A stretch of 64,000 nt of DNA from Photobacterium aphoticum (GTDB lineage: Bacteria; Pseudomonadota; Gammaproteobacteria; Enterobacterales; Vibrionaceae). Location: NCBI RefSeq assembly GCF_001029435.1, contig NZ_LDOV01000010.1, positions 124,001 to 188,000 of the forward strand, read 5' to 3'. The notes beneath the pieces were generated by a model, which saw only the letters and a list, made by a program, of their open reading frames with translations, was not told the DNA's origin and did no database searches. Numbering within the stretch: position 1 is the stretch's first letter; each line of letters begins with the position of its first letter. Shown here piece by piece: positions 27,239 to 35,607 of this stretch. The position numbers and the translations under genes are program-made.

Positions 27239-28270
27239 ATGTTCTCTGCTGCCACGAAAATTAGAATTCATAACCTTGGCCGCTTTTTGACCAACATGGT
27301 GCTGCCCAACATTGGCGCCTTTATCGCGTGGGGCCTGTTAACGGCATTGTTCATCCCGACCGGGTGGTGGCCGAACCGCGAGTTAGCCACATTGGTTGAA
27401 CCCATGATTGTCTATTTGTTGCCGCTGCTCATTGGCTACAGTGGCGGTAAACTCACTGGCGGTGAACGCGGCGCGGTCGTGGGGGCGATTGCCACCATGG
27501 GCGTGATCACGGGTAGCGAAATCCCGATGTTCATCGGCGCCATGATGATGGGCCCCTTAGCGGGCTGGTTGATCACCCGTTTTGATCAGGCGCTGACCGG
27601 TAAGGTAAAAAGCGGCTTTGAAATGTTGGTGAACAATTTCTCAGCCGGCATCGTCGGCATGGGGTGCGGCATTGTTGGTTTCTATTTTATTGGTCCGGCG
27701 GTGGATATCGCCTCGGCCGCGTTAACGGCGGGCGTTAAAGTTACGGTAGAGGCCGGGTTGCTGCCACTGGTGTCGATCTTTATTGAGCCAGCGAAGATCC
27801 TGTTCCTCAATAATGCCATTAACCACGGCATTCTGACCCCATTGGGTATTCAGCAAGTGCGTGAAGTCGGTGAATCTCTGTTTTTCCTGATTGAAGCAAA
27901 TCCGGGGCCGGGCCTGGGGATTTTGTTGGCGTACATGGTTTTTGGTCAGGGCACGGCACGACAAACCGCCGGTGGCGCATCGATTATTCATTTCTTCGGG
28001 GGGATCCATGAGATCTACTTCCCGTATGTACTAATGAAGCCGCGTTTGATTCTGGCGGCGATAGCGGGGGGAATGACGGGGATTTTTACCTTGGTGATTA
28101 TGCAGGCAGGCATTGTGGCACCGGCATCACCGGGGTCTATTGTCGCTATTTTGTTGTTAACGCCAAAAGCGGATGTATTGGGCGTGAGCTTAGCCATTGT
28201 GGCTTCAACGGCAGTCTCGTTTATTGTCGCGGCATTATTGCTGAAAACAGAGCCAGAGACTGAACAATAA
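27239..28270 (+). CDS. Stand-alone mannitol-type PTS EIIC
   Basis: 343 residues, closely paralogous to the EIIC domain of MtlA (shared GRFLTNMVLPNIGAFIAWG, KSGFEMLVNNFSAGIVGM, FLNNAINHGI, EANPGPGLGILLAYMVFG and GGIHEIYFPY). It stops right after the last membrane span, with no EIIB or EIIA. The frame is intact and membrane-site motifs are preserved, so it is not an obvious pseudogene. Start at 27239 has AGG upstream. It could use the EIIB/EIIA of MtlA, transport another polyol, or act as a sensor; none is shown. It lies between mtlD and mtlR in the mtl operon. Confidence 0.85.
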   Translation: MFSAATKIRIHNLGRFLTNMVLPNIGAFIAWGLLTALFIPTGWWPNRELATLVEPMIVYLLPLLIGYSGGKLTGGERGAVVGAIATMGVITGSEIPMFIGAMMMGPLAGWLITRFDQALTGKVKSGFEMLVNNFSAGIVGMGCGIVGFYFIGPAVDIASAALTAGVKVTVEAGLLPLVSIFIEPAKILFLNNAINHGILTPLGIQQVREVGESLFFLIEANPGPGLGILLAYMVFGQGTARQTAGGASIIHFFGGIHEIYFPYVLMKPRLILAAIAGGMTGIFTLVIMQAGIVAPASPGSIVAILLLTPKADVLGVSLAIVASTAVSFIVAALLLKTEPETEQ

Positions 28271-28406
28271 CCCCGCAAACGGTGAGAAAGTGCGAGATAG
28301 CCATGTCTTCATGGCTTTGAACCCGTTAGAATAATGTGTTTATCCTCAGTGGGTTGTCGGACAGACTCGAGGGTAAATTGGATGAAACGTTTAACGAAAG
28401 CAGTGT

Positions 28407-28937
28407 ATGGCGAATAGTGATCAAGAAACAGACATTTTAGAGCGTTTGAATGATGCGCAGACGGTGCGAGGGTTCTTTATTGCTGCCATTGCCGTGTTTG
28501 ATGAGTCAGTGGAAGGCTTATTACAGCGCATCTTCCGCAAAGATGATTTTGTGGTGAAATCAGTGGTGGAACCTTTGTTGTCCCAGTCTGGGCCTCTCGG
28601 GGAAATCACGGTACGACTGAAACTGCTATTGGGTTTGGGCGTGGTGGCGGATGCGGTGTATCACGACATTGATGCCATGATGAAACTGCGTGATTTTCTT
28701 AACCGTGACGGCAATGAATACCGCTTCACCGATCCTGCGATTTTGGATGTCATCAAAGAGCTGCATGCCGTGAAAAGCATGGGCATGGTACAACTGGATG
28801 TGATGCCGCCGGATGATGACACCGACATGGCGTTTTATCAGATGCAATTAGCGCGTCAGGAGCAGGTCATCAAATCCACCATGGCATTGGCGGTCGCCGG
28901 CATTTGTAATGAGTTGGGTAAAGACAGCCCGTTCTAG
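28407..28937 (+). CDS. mtlR: Mannitol operon repressor MtlR
   Basis: 176 residues of the MtlR family. The ETDILERLNDAQTVRGFFIAA start, the FDESVEGLLQRIFR segment and GPLGEITVRLKLLLGLG are family features. MtlR lacks a classical DNA-binding motif but represses mtl expression in enterics and vibrios by an incompletely known route. It is last in the mtl unit, 136 bp behind the IIC paralogue. Confidence 0.93.
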   Translation: MANSDQETDILERLNDAQTVRGFFIAAIAVFDESVEGLLQRIFRKDDFVVKSVVEPLLSQSGPLGEITVRLKLLLGLGVVADAVYHDIDAMMKLRDFLNRDGNEYRFTDPAILDVIKELHAVKSMGMVQLDVMPPDDDTDMAFYQMQLARQEQVIKSTMALAVAGICNELGKDSPF

Positions 28938-29028
28938 ATCTGGTTTTAGTCCTAGATCGAGTGGCGCATGTTTTTTCCTCTCAATAGCTCAGTAACAACC
29001 GCCTGTATGACGCGAGTGAGCGCTAGGT

Positions 29029-29697
29029 TTAGGCTTGCTGCGGCGTACGACCTTTCATATATACGCTGGTTTTGCCGCAGGGTTTCGCGTTATAGCCCGC
29101 TGCTAACGATGAGCCAGATGATATTGAAGTCGGTGTCGCCATGGCCCACACATCCCGATTGGTGGTGGAAATCGCATTCACTCCCGCATCCAACGCAATA
29201 TTGGCTGTTTCTTCATCACAGATCAGCCCACCCGCAATGATCGGAATCGGGCTTTTAGCTCGGATCCACTGAATCACCACCGGCATGACACCGGGCATCA
29301 CCTCAATACTGTCAGGCTGACAGTTCATCATTTGTTTTTGCGCATTAAAGTACGAAATCGAATCAATCAGGAACAAGCGTAAAATGGTGTAAAAGCCATG
29401 GGCTTTAGCGGCTTTGATCATGTGGGATTTGGTACTGATGATGCCGTCCGCATGGGTGACGATTTTCAAAAACTCGACCACCACTTCTTGGTTTGAGGCA
29501 CCTTCCAATAAATCGATATGAATAAAAGCGTGTTTTCCTGCCGCTTTAATGCGTTGCACGATGCGGCCGATGTTGCAGATGGATCCATACAGAATGAAGA
29601 CTACGTTGCAGTCACTGGCAATGGCGGCGTCTAAACTTTCGGGATCTTTGACAGAGGCAATGATAGGGCTGTTGCTGAAGATATCAGTAATGGGCAC
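29029..29697 (-). CDS. ygcP: GlpP/YgcP-family antiterminator regulator
   Basis: 222 residues, TIM-barrel-like GlpP family. Visible are the N-terminal IIASVKD, HIDLLEGASNQ, DGIISTKSHMIKAAKAHG, RLFLIDS, PDSIEVMPGVMP and IIAGGLICDEE, matching the order in Bacillus GlpP. That protein binds glycerol-3-phosphate and prevents termination in leader RNA. The start is GTG at 29697 with GAGAGA 8 nt upstream. Its position in a ygc-like cluster points to E. coli YgcP as the closer equivalent. The two matched leader terminators at 32883 and 33198 are its likely RNA targets (inference). The C terminus has an extra tail of about 25 residues. Confidence 0.85.
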   Translation of the reverse strand: MPITDIFSNSPIIASVKDPESLDAAIASDCNVVFILYGSICNIGRIVQRIKAAGKHAFIHIDLLEGASNQEVVVEFLKIVTHADGIISTKSHMIKAAKAHGFYTILRLFLIDSISYFNAQKQMMNCQPDSIEVMPGVMPVVIQWIRAKSPIPIIAGGLICDEETANIALDAGVNAISTTNRDVWAMATPTSISSGSSLAAGYNAKPCGKTSVYMKGRTPQQA

Positions 29698-29794
29698 GTT
29701 TATGTCTCTCTTTCTTATTGTGTTTGTGTAGGGAAGTGTTTGTTATCTTTCTAATCTTGTGCGTATTGGATTTTTAATTGACTAATTAATAAAC

Positions 29795-29817
29795 AGGGAT
29801 GCCATTATGGCATCCCT
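29795..29817 (-). terminator. Hairpin ending the transporter transcript
   Basis: Perfect 9-bp stem AGGGATGCC / GGCATCCCT with an ATTAT loop, followed on the minus strand by GTTTATTAATT. It separates the kinase-transporter unit from ygcP, which may be expressed by read-through or from its own promoter. Confidence 0.65.
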
Positions 29818-29848
29818 TGTCAGTAGTGAACGAGATTGGTGTAACAAA

Positions 29849-31261
29849 TCAGCTGGTTGCTTCAGTGACATCAATTGTCGGTGCGTTGTTTTGTGACTGG
29901 CGTTTGTTCGCTCGGGCTTGCAGTGCATAACACGCGGCAATGCCGACGACGGTCATGGCAATGGTGTAGCCGAAGTACAGTTGGTAGCCTTGCTGGTGGT
30001 TGTCTGCGGCATCCATGATGTAACCGTTAATGAGCGGGATGAAAATATCCGGACAGTAGCCGAGCACCGAGATGATCCCGATGGCCAGCCCCAGTTTTTT
30101 CTCCGGCACATCAAGGTGTTCGATAATCGCCCAGTACAAACCGCGAATGGCGTAGGTCAGCAGGCCGACGAACAAAATGAAGAAAATACACAGGCCGACG
30201 GTCACGCCGCCACCAAAGCCAAACATTGGCACGCAAATCAGCCCCAGTAAGCCTAACGCACTGCCTACTAGCGCATAGTTCAGTACGCGCACGTTGGAGT
30301 AACGGTCACCAAGGAAGCCACCGCCGATCCCGCCGATAGGGCGTAGCCAGAGTTTGATGGTGGTAATAGTACCTGCCATCACGGCGGTAAAGCCCCAGTT
30401 GCCTTCTTGCAGGTAAGCCGAGAAGCTGTAAGTTGACCAGAATAAGTGATACCCAGCGGAAATGATCAGCGCGATGAGCCACACTTCCGGTAATTTGAGT
30501 ATCGCGATGATGTCGCCCAGTAAATTGTCACTTTTGTTTTTTTGAGCATATTTCTGGGCATCTGCAGCGCTTTCCGGTTCTTTTTTCTCAAAGAGGAAAG
30601 TGATAAGCGAGATCACCCCAAGCGCAATACACAACCACGAATACATGTAGATCACGTAGACTAATGCGCCCACGACATTCTCGTCATTTGCCCCTGCCAC
30701 GACAGAGAAAATGTACAGCGCAATACTGGCCAGCAAGGCTTCAATTAAGCCCCGTCCTCCATCATAAATACCGTAGAAACGGCCGGATTCGTTTTCACCG
30801 GACAGCACTTTGATGCGCTTCATGACCGCGCCCCAGAAGGTCAGGCCGGTGGAGATCCCCCAGCCGCCGAAAATGATTAACAGGGCGGAGAAACTCGGTA
30901 ATGTACTGTACCAAAGGCCAAGTAAACCTGTGGCGAACAGCGATACCACGATCAGTAACATCGGCTTCATTTTATCGGCCAGCCAACCGCTGGGGCCGTA
31001 GGATAAGAAGAACAGTAACCCCATCATGGAGTACAGTTCCCCTAATTGACCGTTGGTGATCTGGAATGCATCCAACATAGTGGTTTGGTAAATTTGGCGC
31101 ATGTACAACATGGGGTAGATAGCGCCGCCAGCAATTACCAGTAATAAGAGTTGGATGTAGCGTGCTTGTTTGCTCATGCCTGCGGGCGAGCTGTGAATAT
31201 CATCGTTTGTGGCTATACCGGTCGCCGTTTCTGCAGCGGACGGCTTATGATTTGATTCCAT
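29849..31261 (-). CDS. MFS transporter of the ygc-like cluster (YihN/YqcE-like)
   Basis: 470 residues from ATG 31261 with AGAGGA upstream; the longer frame has no support. A polar N-terminal tail of about 30 residues precedes twelve predicted membrane spans. GPSGWLADKMKP between spans 2 and 3 is the MFS A-motif variant, and a long charged loop (KKEPESAADAQKYAQKNKSDN) separates the halves. It is probably the uptake system for the polyol, sugar acid or sugar handled by this cluster. It follows the kinase gene with a strong hairpin between them. Substrate unknown. Confidence 0.85.
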   Translation of the reverse strand: MESNHKPSAAETATGIATNDDIHSSPAGMSKQARYIQLLLLVIAGGAIYPMLYMRQIYQTTMLDAFQITNGQLGELYSMMGLLFFLSYGPSGWLADKMKPMLLIVVSLFATGLLGLWYSTLPSFSALLIIFGGWGISTGLTFWGAVMKRIKVLSGENESGRFYGIYDGGRGLIEALLASIALYIFSVVAGANDENVVGALVYVIYMYSWLCIALGVISLITFLFEKKEPESAADAQKYAQKNKSDNLLGDIIAILKLPEVWLIALIISAGYHLFWSTYSFSAYLQEGNWGFTAVMAGTITTIKLWLRPIGGIGGGFLGDRYSNVRVLNYALVGSALGLLGLICVPMFGFGGGVTVGLCIFFILFVGLLTYAIRGLYWAIIEHLDVPEKKLGLAIGIISVLGYCPDIFIPLINGYIMDAADNHQQGYQLYFGYTIAMTVVGIAACYALQARANKRQSQNNAPTIDVTEATS

Positions 31262-31276
31262 GGTGATGTCCTCTAA

Positions 31277-31309
31277 GCCGGTATGCCGCTGTGATGAGGC
31301 ATACCGGTT
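31277..31309 (-). other. Intercistronic hairpin kinase-transporter
   Basis: Perfect 11-bp stem ACCGGTATGCC / GGCATACCGGC (minus strand) with a 10-nt loop. It lies just before the AGAGGA ribosome site of the transporter gene and has no T-tract, fitting a processing or stability element. Confidence 0.6.
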
Positions 31310-31372
31310 ACACGTCATAGAAAAGTCGAGAAAGAGCGGTGTTTAATCACGCTGAACTTTAATCAACTCGCT

Positions 31373-32821
31373 TCAGTCAACCAAAGGACTGAGCTTTTGT
31401 AGCAACGGGTCAAGATGCTGCTGAATGTGCTGGTACACACCACCATTGAGCGCGTTGTAGAATTCGTGATGCTCAAGGTTTGGCGCAAAGATCTGATCCA
31501 CATTCACCATTTTCTCGATGGCATCTTCGTAGTTATCGAAAGCCCCGACGGCCATGCCGGCATTGATGGCACAGCCTACGGCGGCAGAGCCTCGCATTTG
31601 GTTGCGGCGGGCTGGTACGCCAAATACGTCCGCCAGAATTTGCATGAATAAATCGCTGTTTGCCCCGCCACCGGACACCACCAAATCTTGGGTCGGAATG
31701 CCCAATTCCACATTCATGCGGTCAACGTGGTTTTTCAGGGTAAAGGCGATGCCTTCTAACAGTGAACGATACATATGGGCGCGGGTATGGCGGCTGTCAA
31801 AGCCGATCATCGCACCTTTACGAAATTCTGCATGAGGCGGAGCGGCCCAGTCATGCAGAGTCATTAAGCCTTCACTGCCGGGGGCGACGTGGCTGGCCTC
31901 GCGTGCTAACAGTTCTTCAATTTGGATGTTTTTCTCTTCGGCTTCCGCCAGTGCCGCTGCGCCGAATTGATCGCGGAACCAACTGACGGTCCACATGCCC
32001 AAACGCACGCCCCAGCACTCATAAATGTAGCGATGGGGAATCGACGCCTGGAATGGCCAGAAGTCTTGCGAATCTTTGATGTACTCTTTGCCTTGGGTCA
32101 GGGCAGCAATATACGTACCCAGTGAAATCAGTACGGTCCCATCATTGAGTGAGCCTGCGCCAAGGGCCTCCACCGCTTTATCGTGTGCCGTTGCCACAAC
32201 GGGCAGTTGTGCCGGTAAACGGAAACGTTCTGCCAGTTCAGGGCGTAGTGTGCCGAGCACTTCACCGGGTTTGACCACATCCATCACCATGTCGCGGGTC
32301 AGGTTACAGTCTTTCCATTTTTGTGGGTCAATGCTCCAGTCAAGGGTTTGGTCATCCATCGGCCACCAGCCAATGTAGTTGGCACAGGTATCGGTAAATT
32401 GGCCCGTTAAGCGATGAGTAATGTAGCCCGAACTGGTGCTGACGTAGCGGGTGCCTTTGAATTCAGGTTGGTATTGGTAAGGCGTATTCAGGCGTTTATC
32501 CATCCAGCCAATGACCGGGTAGGCCAGTTCTCCGTTTTCTTTCACTACGGTACGGCAGCAACGGATCACACACAGTCCCATGGCTTGAATTTGTTCTGGC
32601 TGGTGGCCAAGGGCGTAGTAATTATCCATGACGTGTTCAAACGCCAGGCACAGTGCATCCCATAAATCATCATCTGGATGAATGGCTAATAAGGGCGCGG
32701 GTACCTGTATTTTCTGTAACGGTTCGCTGCCCTGACAAAGTATATTTCCGTCGTAATCGAAAATAATAACTTTTGCACTTTGTGTACCTACATCAACACT
32801 CATTAAATAGTTGCTGCTCAT
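31373..32821 (-). CDS. FGGY-family carbohydrate kinase (YgcE-like)
   Basis: 482 residues of the FGGY kinase family. Both actin-like halves are visible: LMSVDVGTQSAKVIIFD (phosphate 1 loop), ATAHDKAVEALG with the candidate catalytic Asp, LISLGTYIA (phosphate 2) and VVSGGGANSDLFMQILADVFG (adenosine site) near the C terminus. The family phosphorylates sugars and polyols such as xylulose, ribulose and glycerol. In the E. coli ygc locus YgcE is the corresponding kinase, with unknown substrate. Its leader contains an intrinsic terminator (32877-32927), the proposed control point. Confidence 0.88.
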   Translation of the reverse strand: MSSNYLMSVDVGTQSAKVIIFDYDGNILCQGSEPLQKIQVPAPLLAIHPDDDLWDALCLAFEHVMDNYYALGHQPEQIQAMGLCVIRCCRTVVKENGELAYPVIGWMDKRLNTPYQYQPEFKGTRYVSTSSGYITHRLTGQFTDTCANYIGWWPMDDQTLDWSIDPQKWKDCNLTRDMVMDVVKPGEVLGTLRPELAERFRLPAQLPVVATAHDKAVEALGAGSLNDGTVLISLGTYIAALTQGKEYIKDSQDFWPFQASIPHRYIYECWGVRLGMWTVSWFRDQFGAAALAEAEEKNIQIEELLAREASHVAPGSEGLMTLHDWAAPPHAEFRKGAMIGFDSRHTRAHMYRSLLEGIAFTLKNHVDRMNVELGIPTQDLVVSGGGANSDLFMQILADVFGVPARRNQMRGSAAVGCAINAGMAVGAFDNYEDAIEKMVNVDQIFAPNLEHHEFYNALNGGVYQHIQQHLDPLLQKLSPLVD

Positions 32822-32876
32822 TGTAACTCCTTACCAAATGACCACCATGGGAACGATGAAGTTAATTTTCGGAAAT

Positions 32877-32927
32877 AAAAAAAGAGAAAAGTCGCCCTCC
32901 CTAATTAAAGGAGAGTTACTTTTCTCT
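32877..32927 (-). promoter_or_regulatory. Leader terminator of the kinase-transporter operon, putative GlpP/YgcP antitermination site
   Basis: In the minus-strand transcript: outer arms AGAGAAAAGT and ACTTTTCTCT (32927-32918 and 32892-32883), an inner CTCC/GGAG pairing, then T7. It lies about 55 nt upstream of the kinase ATG and so would end transcripts before the gene. The outer arms and the first bases inside them are identical to those of the opposite leader at 33198-33248. Confidence 0.85.
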
Positions 32928-32987
32928 ATACACGATGAGTAACTGAATAATGTTATAAATGATCGATAAAATTAAAACTGTGAAAAC

Positions 32988-33021
32988 TGTCAAGAAAAAA
33001 TAGATGTAAACACGATTTACA
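32988..33021 (-). promoter_or_regulatory. Candidate promoter and palindrome for the kinase operon
   Basis: TTGACA on the minus strand (32993-32988) is a consensus -35; 17 nt on, the -10 is weak (TTTATC). Directly upstream lies the palindrome TGTAAA-N5-TTTACA (33005-33021), a possible operator. Confidence 0.4.
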
Positions 33022-33128
33022 GGTTTTTAATGTCGCCATGAGAATGTGCACATTAAAATCGGTGTTTTTAGGGAATAAAATGTGACCGCTATTCACTTAT
33101 GGAATTTATTTGGTAATGAATAGCAGGG

Positions 33129-33172
33129 TGTGAGTTTTATCACATAATTGTTATTCGAGATGATGCTATAAA
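33129..33172 (+). promoter_or_regulatory. CRP site and -10 of the ygcW-ygcU operon
   Basis: Perfect TGTGA-N6-TCACA at 33129-33144 and TATAAA at 33167-33172. With a start near 33179 the CRP centre is at about -42, the class II activation position. The leader terminator begins about 20 nt into the transcript. Confidence 0.75.
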
Positions 33173-33197
33173 AATAGCCAGTTACTTGAAGAGATGA

Positions 33198-33248
33198 AGA
33201 GAAAAGTAACTTCCCTTAAGTGGGAAGTATGACTTTTCTCTTTTTTTT
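33198..33248 (+). promoter_or_regulatory. Leader terminator of the ygcW-ygcU-ETF operon, putative GlpP/YgcP antitermination site
   Basis: Outer arms AGAGAAAAGT (33198-33207) and ACTTTTCTCT (33232-33241), inner stem TTCCC / GGGAA, then T8, 26 nt before the ygcW ATG. It shares its outer arms and the adjoining AACT with the leader on the other side of the divergent promoter region while the inner stem differs. Confidence 0.88.
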
Positions 33249-33273
33249 GTGCCTCACACATGGAGCTGTAACA

Positions 33274-34053
33274 ATGAACATCGAAGACTTCTCATTAGAC
33301 TTTTTCTCCTTACAAGGTAAAACAGCCATTGTCACCGGTGGTAATAGTGGGTTGGGGCAAGCATTCGCCTTAGCATTAGCCAAAGGCGGCGCGAATATTT
33401 TTATTGCCAGTTATATTAATGATGACGGTAAAACACAGGCCATGCTTGAAAAAGAAGGCGTGAAAACGGCCTTCATGCAAGTGGACTTAACCCAAATGGG
33501 TGAGCCTGCAAAAGTGGTCGCAGCCTGTCAGGAAACCTTTGGTTCTGTGGATATTTTGGTAAACAACGCCGGCATGTGTATCAACGAACCTGACGTGACC
33601 AAGTTTGACCGCAGCAAGTGGGATCCCATGGTGGCACTGAACTTAACGGCAGCCTTTGAACTGAGCCATGAAGCGGCAAAAGTCATGATCCCGCAGCGCT
33701 CCGGCAAAATCATTAATATCTGTTCGATGTTCTCTTACCTTGGCGGCCAGTGGTCTCCGGCCTATACCGCAACCAAACACGGTATTGCGGGTTTGACGAA
33801 GGCTTACTGTGATGAGCTGGCACAATTTAATATTCAGGTGAATGGGATTGCCCCTGGTTATTACGCGACAGATATTACCAAGCAGACTCGTGCTAACCCT
33901 GAATCTAACCAACGTGTATTGAATCATATTCCGGCAAACCGTTGGGGTGAAACTCAAGATTTAATGGGCGCCATGGTTTTCCTTTCCAGTGCGGCATCTA
34001 ATTATGTCAATGGCCATATTCTGGCGGTTGATGGTGGTTACTTAATGCGTTAA
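33274..34053 (+). CDS. ygcW: Short-chain dehydrogenase YgcW
   Basis: 259 residues from ATG 33274 with GGAG 8 nt upstream; the longer frame from 33220 would run through the leader terminator. Classical SDR motifs: TGGNSGLG near residue 25 (NAD(P) binding), NNAG, catalytic Ser in NICSMFSY and YTATK with catalytic Tyr/Lys, then the GYYATDIT substrate loop. It strongly resembles E. coli YgcW and the KduD/gluconate 5-dehydrogenase group, so an alcohol/keto conversion of a sugar acid or polyol is likely. First gene of the plus-strand operon. Confidence 0.9.
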   Translation: MNIEDFSLDFFSLQGKTAIVTGGNSGLGQAFALALAKGGANIFIASYINDDGKTQAMLEKEGVKTAFMQVDLTQMGEPAKVVAACQETFGSVDILVNNAGMCINEPDVTKFDRSKWDPMVALNLTAAFELSHEAAKVMIPQRSGKIINICSMFSYLGGQWSPAYTATKHGIAGLTKAYCDELAQFNIQVNGIAPGYYATDITKQTRANPESNQRVLNHIPANRWGETQDLMGAMVFLSSAASNYVNGHILAVDGGYLMR

Positions 34054-34116
34054 TGCTTTTTCCTTAGTTTCAATTTAAATACAACACATTTAATTTAATT
34101 CGATAGGTGGAATATT

Positions 34117-35607
34117 ATGTCTATTACGCGTGAACAGATTGTCGATCAAGTATCTAATATTGTGGGCCCGGAAAAAGTCATTACTGATGAGCAAGTATTA
34201 AGAGAAAATAGCCACGACCGATACCGTAAATATGAAACGATAATGGGTATTTATGAATTACCGTTACCGGCTGCAGTAGTAAAAGTACAAAATAGCGACC
34301 AAGTATCACAATTATTGGCTTTTTGTAATGAGCATAAAATTAACTGTGTGCCACGTACCGGGGGCAGTGCGACAGAGGGCGGTTTGGAAACTATCGTTGA
34401 AAACTCTATCGTGATTGATGGTTCTGAAATGAACCGCATCGTTGCTATCAGCGAAACAGACATGATTGCCACGGCTGAATGTGGTGTGCCGCTACAAGTG
34501 CTGGAAGATGAAGTGCGCAAACTGGGGCTGACAACTGGTCACTCACCACAGTCTAAACCGATTGCCCACATGGGTGGCTTGGTCGCGACACGCAGTATCG
34601 GCCAGTTCTCCACCTTGTACGGCGGTATCGAAGACATGGTGGTCGGCTTGGAAGCGGTATTCCCGAACGGCCACAAAGCCAAGATCAAGAACGTACCGCG
34701 TCGTGCCTGTGGCCCTGATATTCGCCATATCATTACCGGTAACGAAGGGGCGCTGTGCTTTATCACAGAAGTGTCCGTCAAACTGTTCAAATATACACCG
34801 CAATACAATCAGTTCCGTGCGTACCGCTTGGATAGCATGAAAACCGGTTTTGAGATCCTGCGTGAAGTGATGGTGAACGGTTACCATCCGTCAATTGCGC
34901 GTCTGTACGATGCGGAAGATGGCTCCCAGCATGGCTTCGATCAGTTTGCGCCGGATCAGTGCGTGTTGATCTTCATGGCAGAAGGGAACAAGTTGCTGGC
35001 AGATGCAACGGTGGCGGGGATTGATGAGCTATTGCTACCGTATGCGGACGAATGTACGCCGGTCGATGGCAAGATCATTGAAGCGTGGTTCAATCAACTG
35101 AACTGGGGCCCAGAAAAACTGGAAGAAGAGCGTAAGCACATTTTGGCTAACCACCACATGGGCTTTACTACCGAAGTCTCCGGTAACTGGAGCTGTATCT
35201 ACGACATTTACGTCAATGCGTTGGAACGTATTCGCCGTGAATACCCGCACATGGATGACATCACCATGTTGGGTGGCCACTCGTCACACAGCTACCTCAC
35301 CGGGACAAACGTCTACTTCGTGTATGACTACAGCGTGCAAGCGTGTGGGCCAGAAGCGGAACGCATGACCTATCACCATGCCATTCACACCATCATCATT
35401 GAAGAAACACTGAAAGCAGGCGGCTCTGTGGGTCACCACCACGGGTTAGGGAAGTACCGTACCCAGTGGACACAGGAAGAGCACGGTACAGGGGCCTACT
35501 ACATGCTGGAAGGGCTGAAGAAGCAATTCGACCCGAATGGCATCATGAACTTCGGCACCATCTTCCCAGTACCGAACTATCCTGTTAAATCCGAAACGGC
35601 GAAGTAA
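34117..35607 (+). CDS. ygcU: FAD-linked oxidase YgcU
   Basis: 496 residues. An N-terminal PCMH-type FAD domain (about 40-225: PRTGGSATEGG, TTGHSPQSKP, MGGLVATRSIGQFSTLYGG, GNEGALCFITE) is followed by a C-terminal FAD-linked oxidase domain with HSSHSY and GHHHGLGK. It aligns throughout with E. coli YgcU, related to alkyl-DHAP synthase and D-lactate/glycolate dehydrogenases. It probably oxidises a 2-hydroxy acid or phosphorylated polyol and passes electrons to the ETF encoded next, whose start overlaps its stop codon (TAATG). Confidence 0.92.
   Translation: MSITREQIVDQVSNIVGPEKVITDEQVLRENSHDRYRKYETIMGIYELPLPAAVVKVQNSDQVSQLLAFCNEHKINCVPRTGGSATEGGLETIVENSIVIDGSEMNRIVAISETDMIATAECGVPLQVLEDEVRKLGLTTGHSPQSKPIAHMGGLVATRSIGQFSTLYGGIEDMVVGLEAVFPNGHKAKIKNVPRRACGPDIRHIITGNEGALCFITEVSVKLFKYTPQYNQFRAYRLDSMKTGFEILREVMVNGYHPSIARLYDAEDGSQHGFDQFAPDQCVLIFMAEGNKLLADATVAGIDELLLPYADECTPVDGKIIEAWFNQLNWGPEKLEEERKHILANHHMGFTTEVSGNWSCIYDIYVNALERIRREYPHMDDITMLGGHSSHSYLTGTNVYFVYDYSVQACGPEAERMTYHHAIHTIIIEETLKAGGSVGHHHGLGKYRTQWTQEEHGTGAYYMLEGLKKQFDPNGIMNFGTIFPVPNYPVKSETAK

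Noticed and set aside
27239-28270. IIC paralogue as a truncated pseudogene
   Set aside because: The frame is intact, ends cleanly after the last span and keeps the substrate-site motifs, so a functional protein is more likely.
33220-33273. Upstream extension of ygcW to GTG 33220
   Set aside because: It would place coding inside the leader terminator hairpin; ATG 33274 has a clear GGAG site and matches the E. coli YgcW N terminus.
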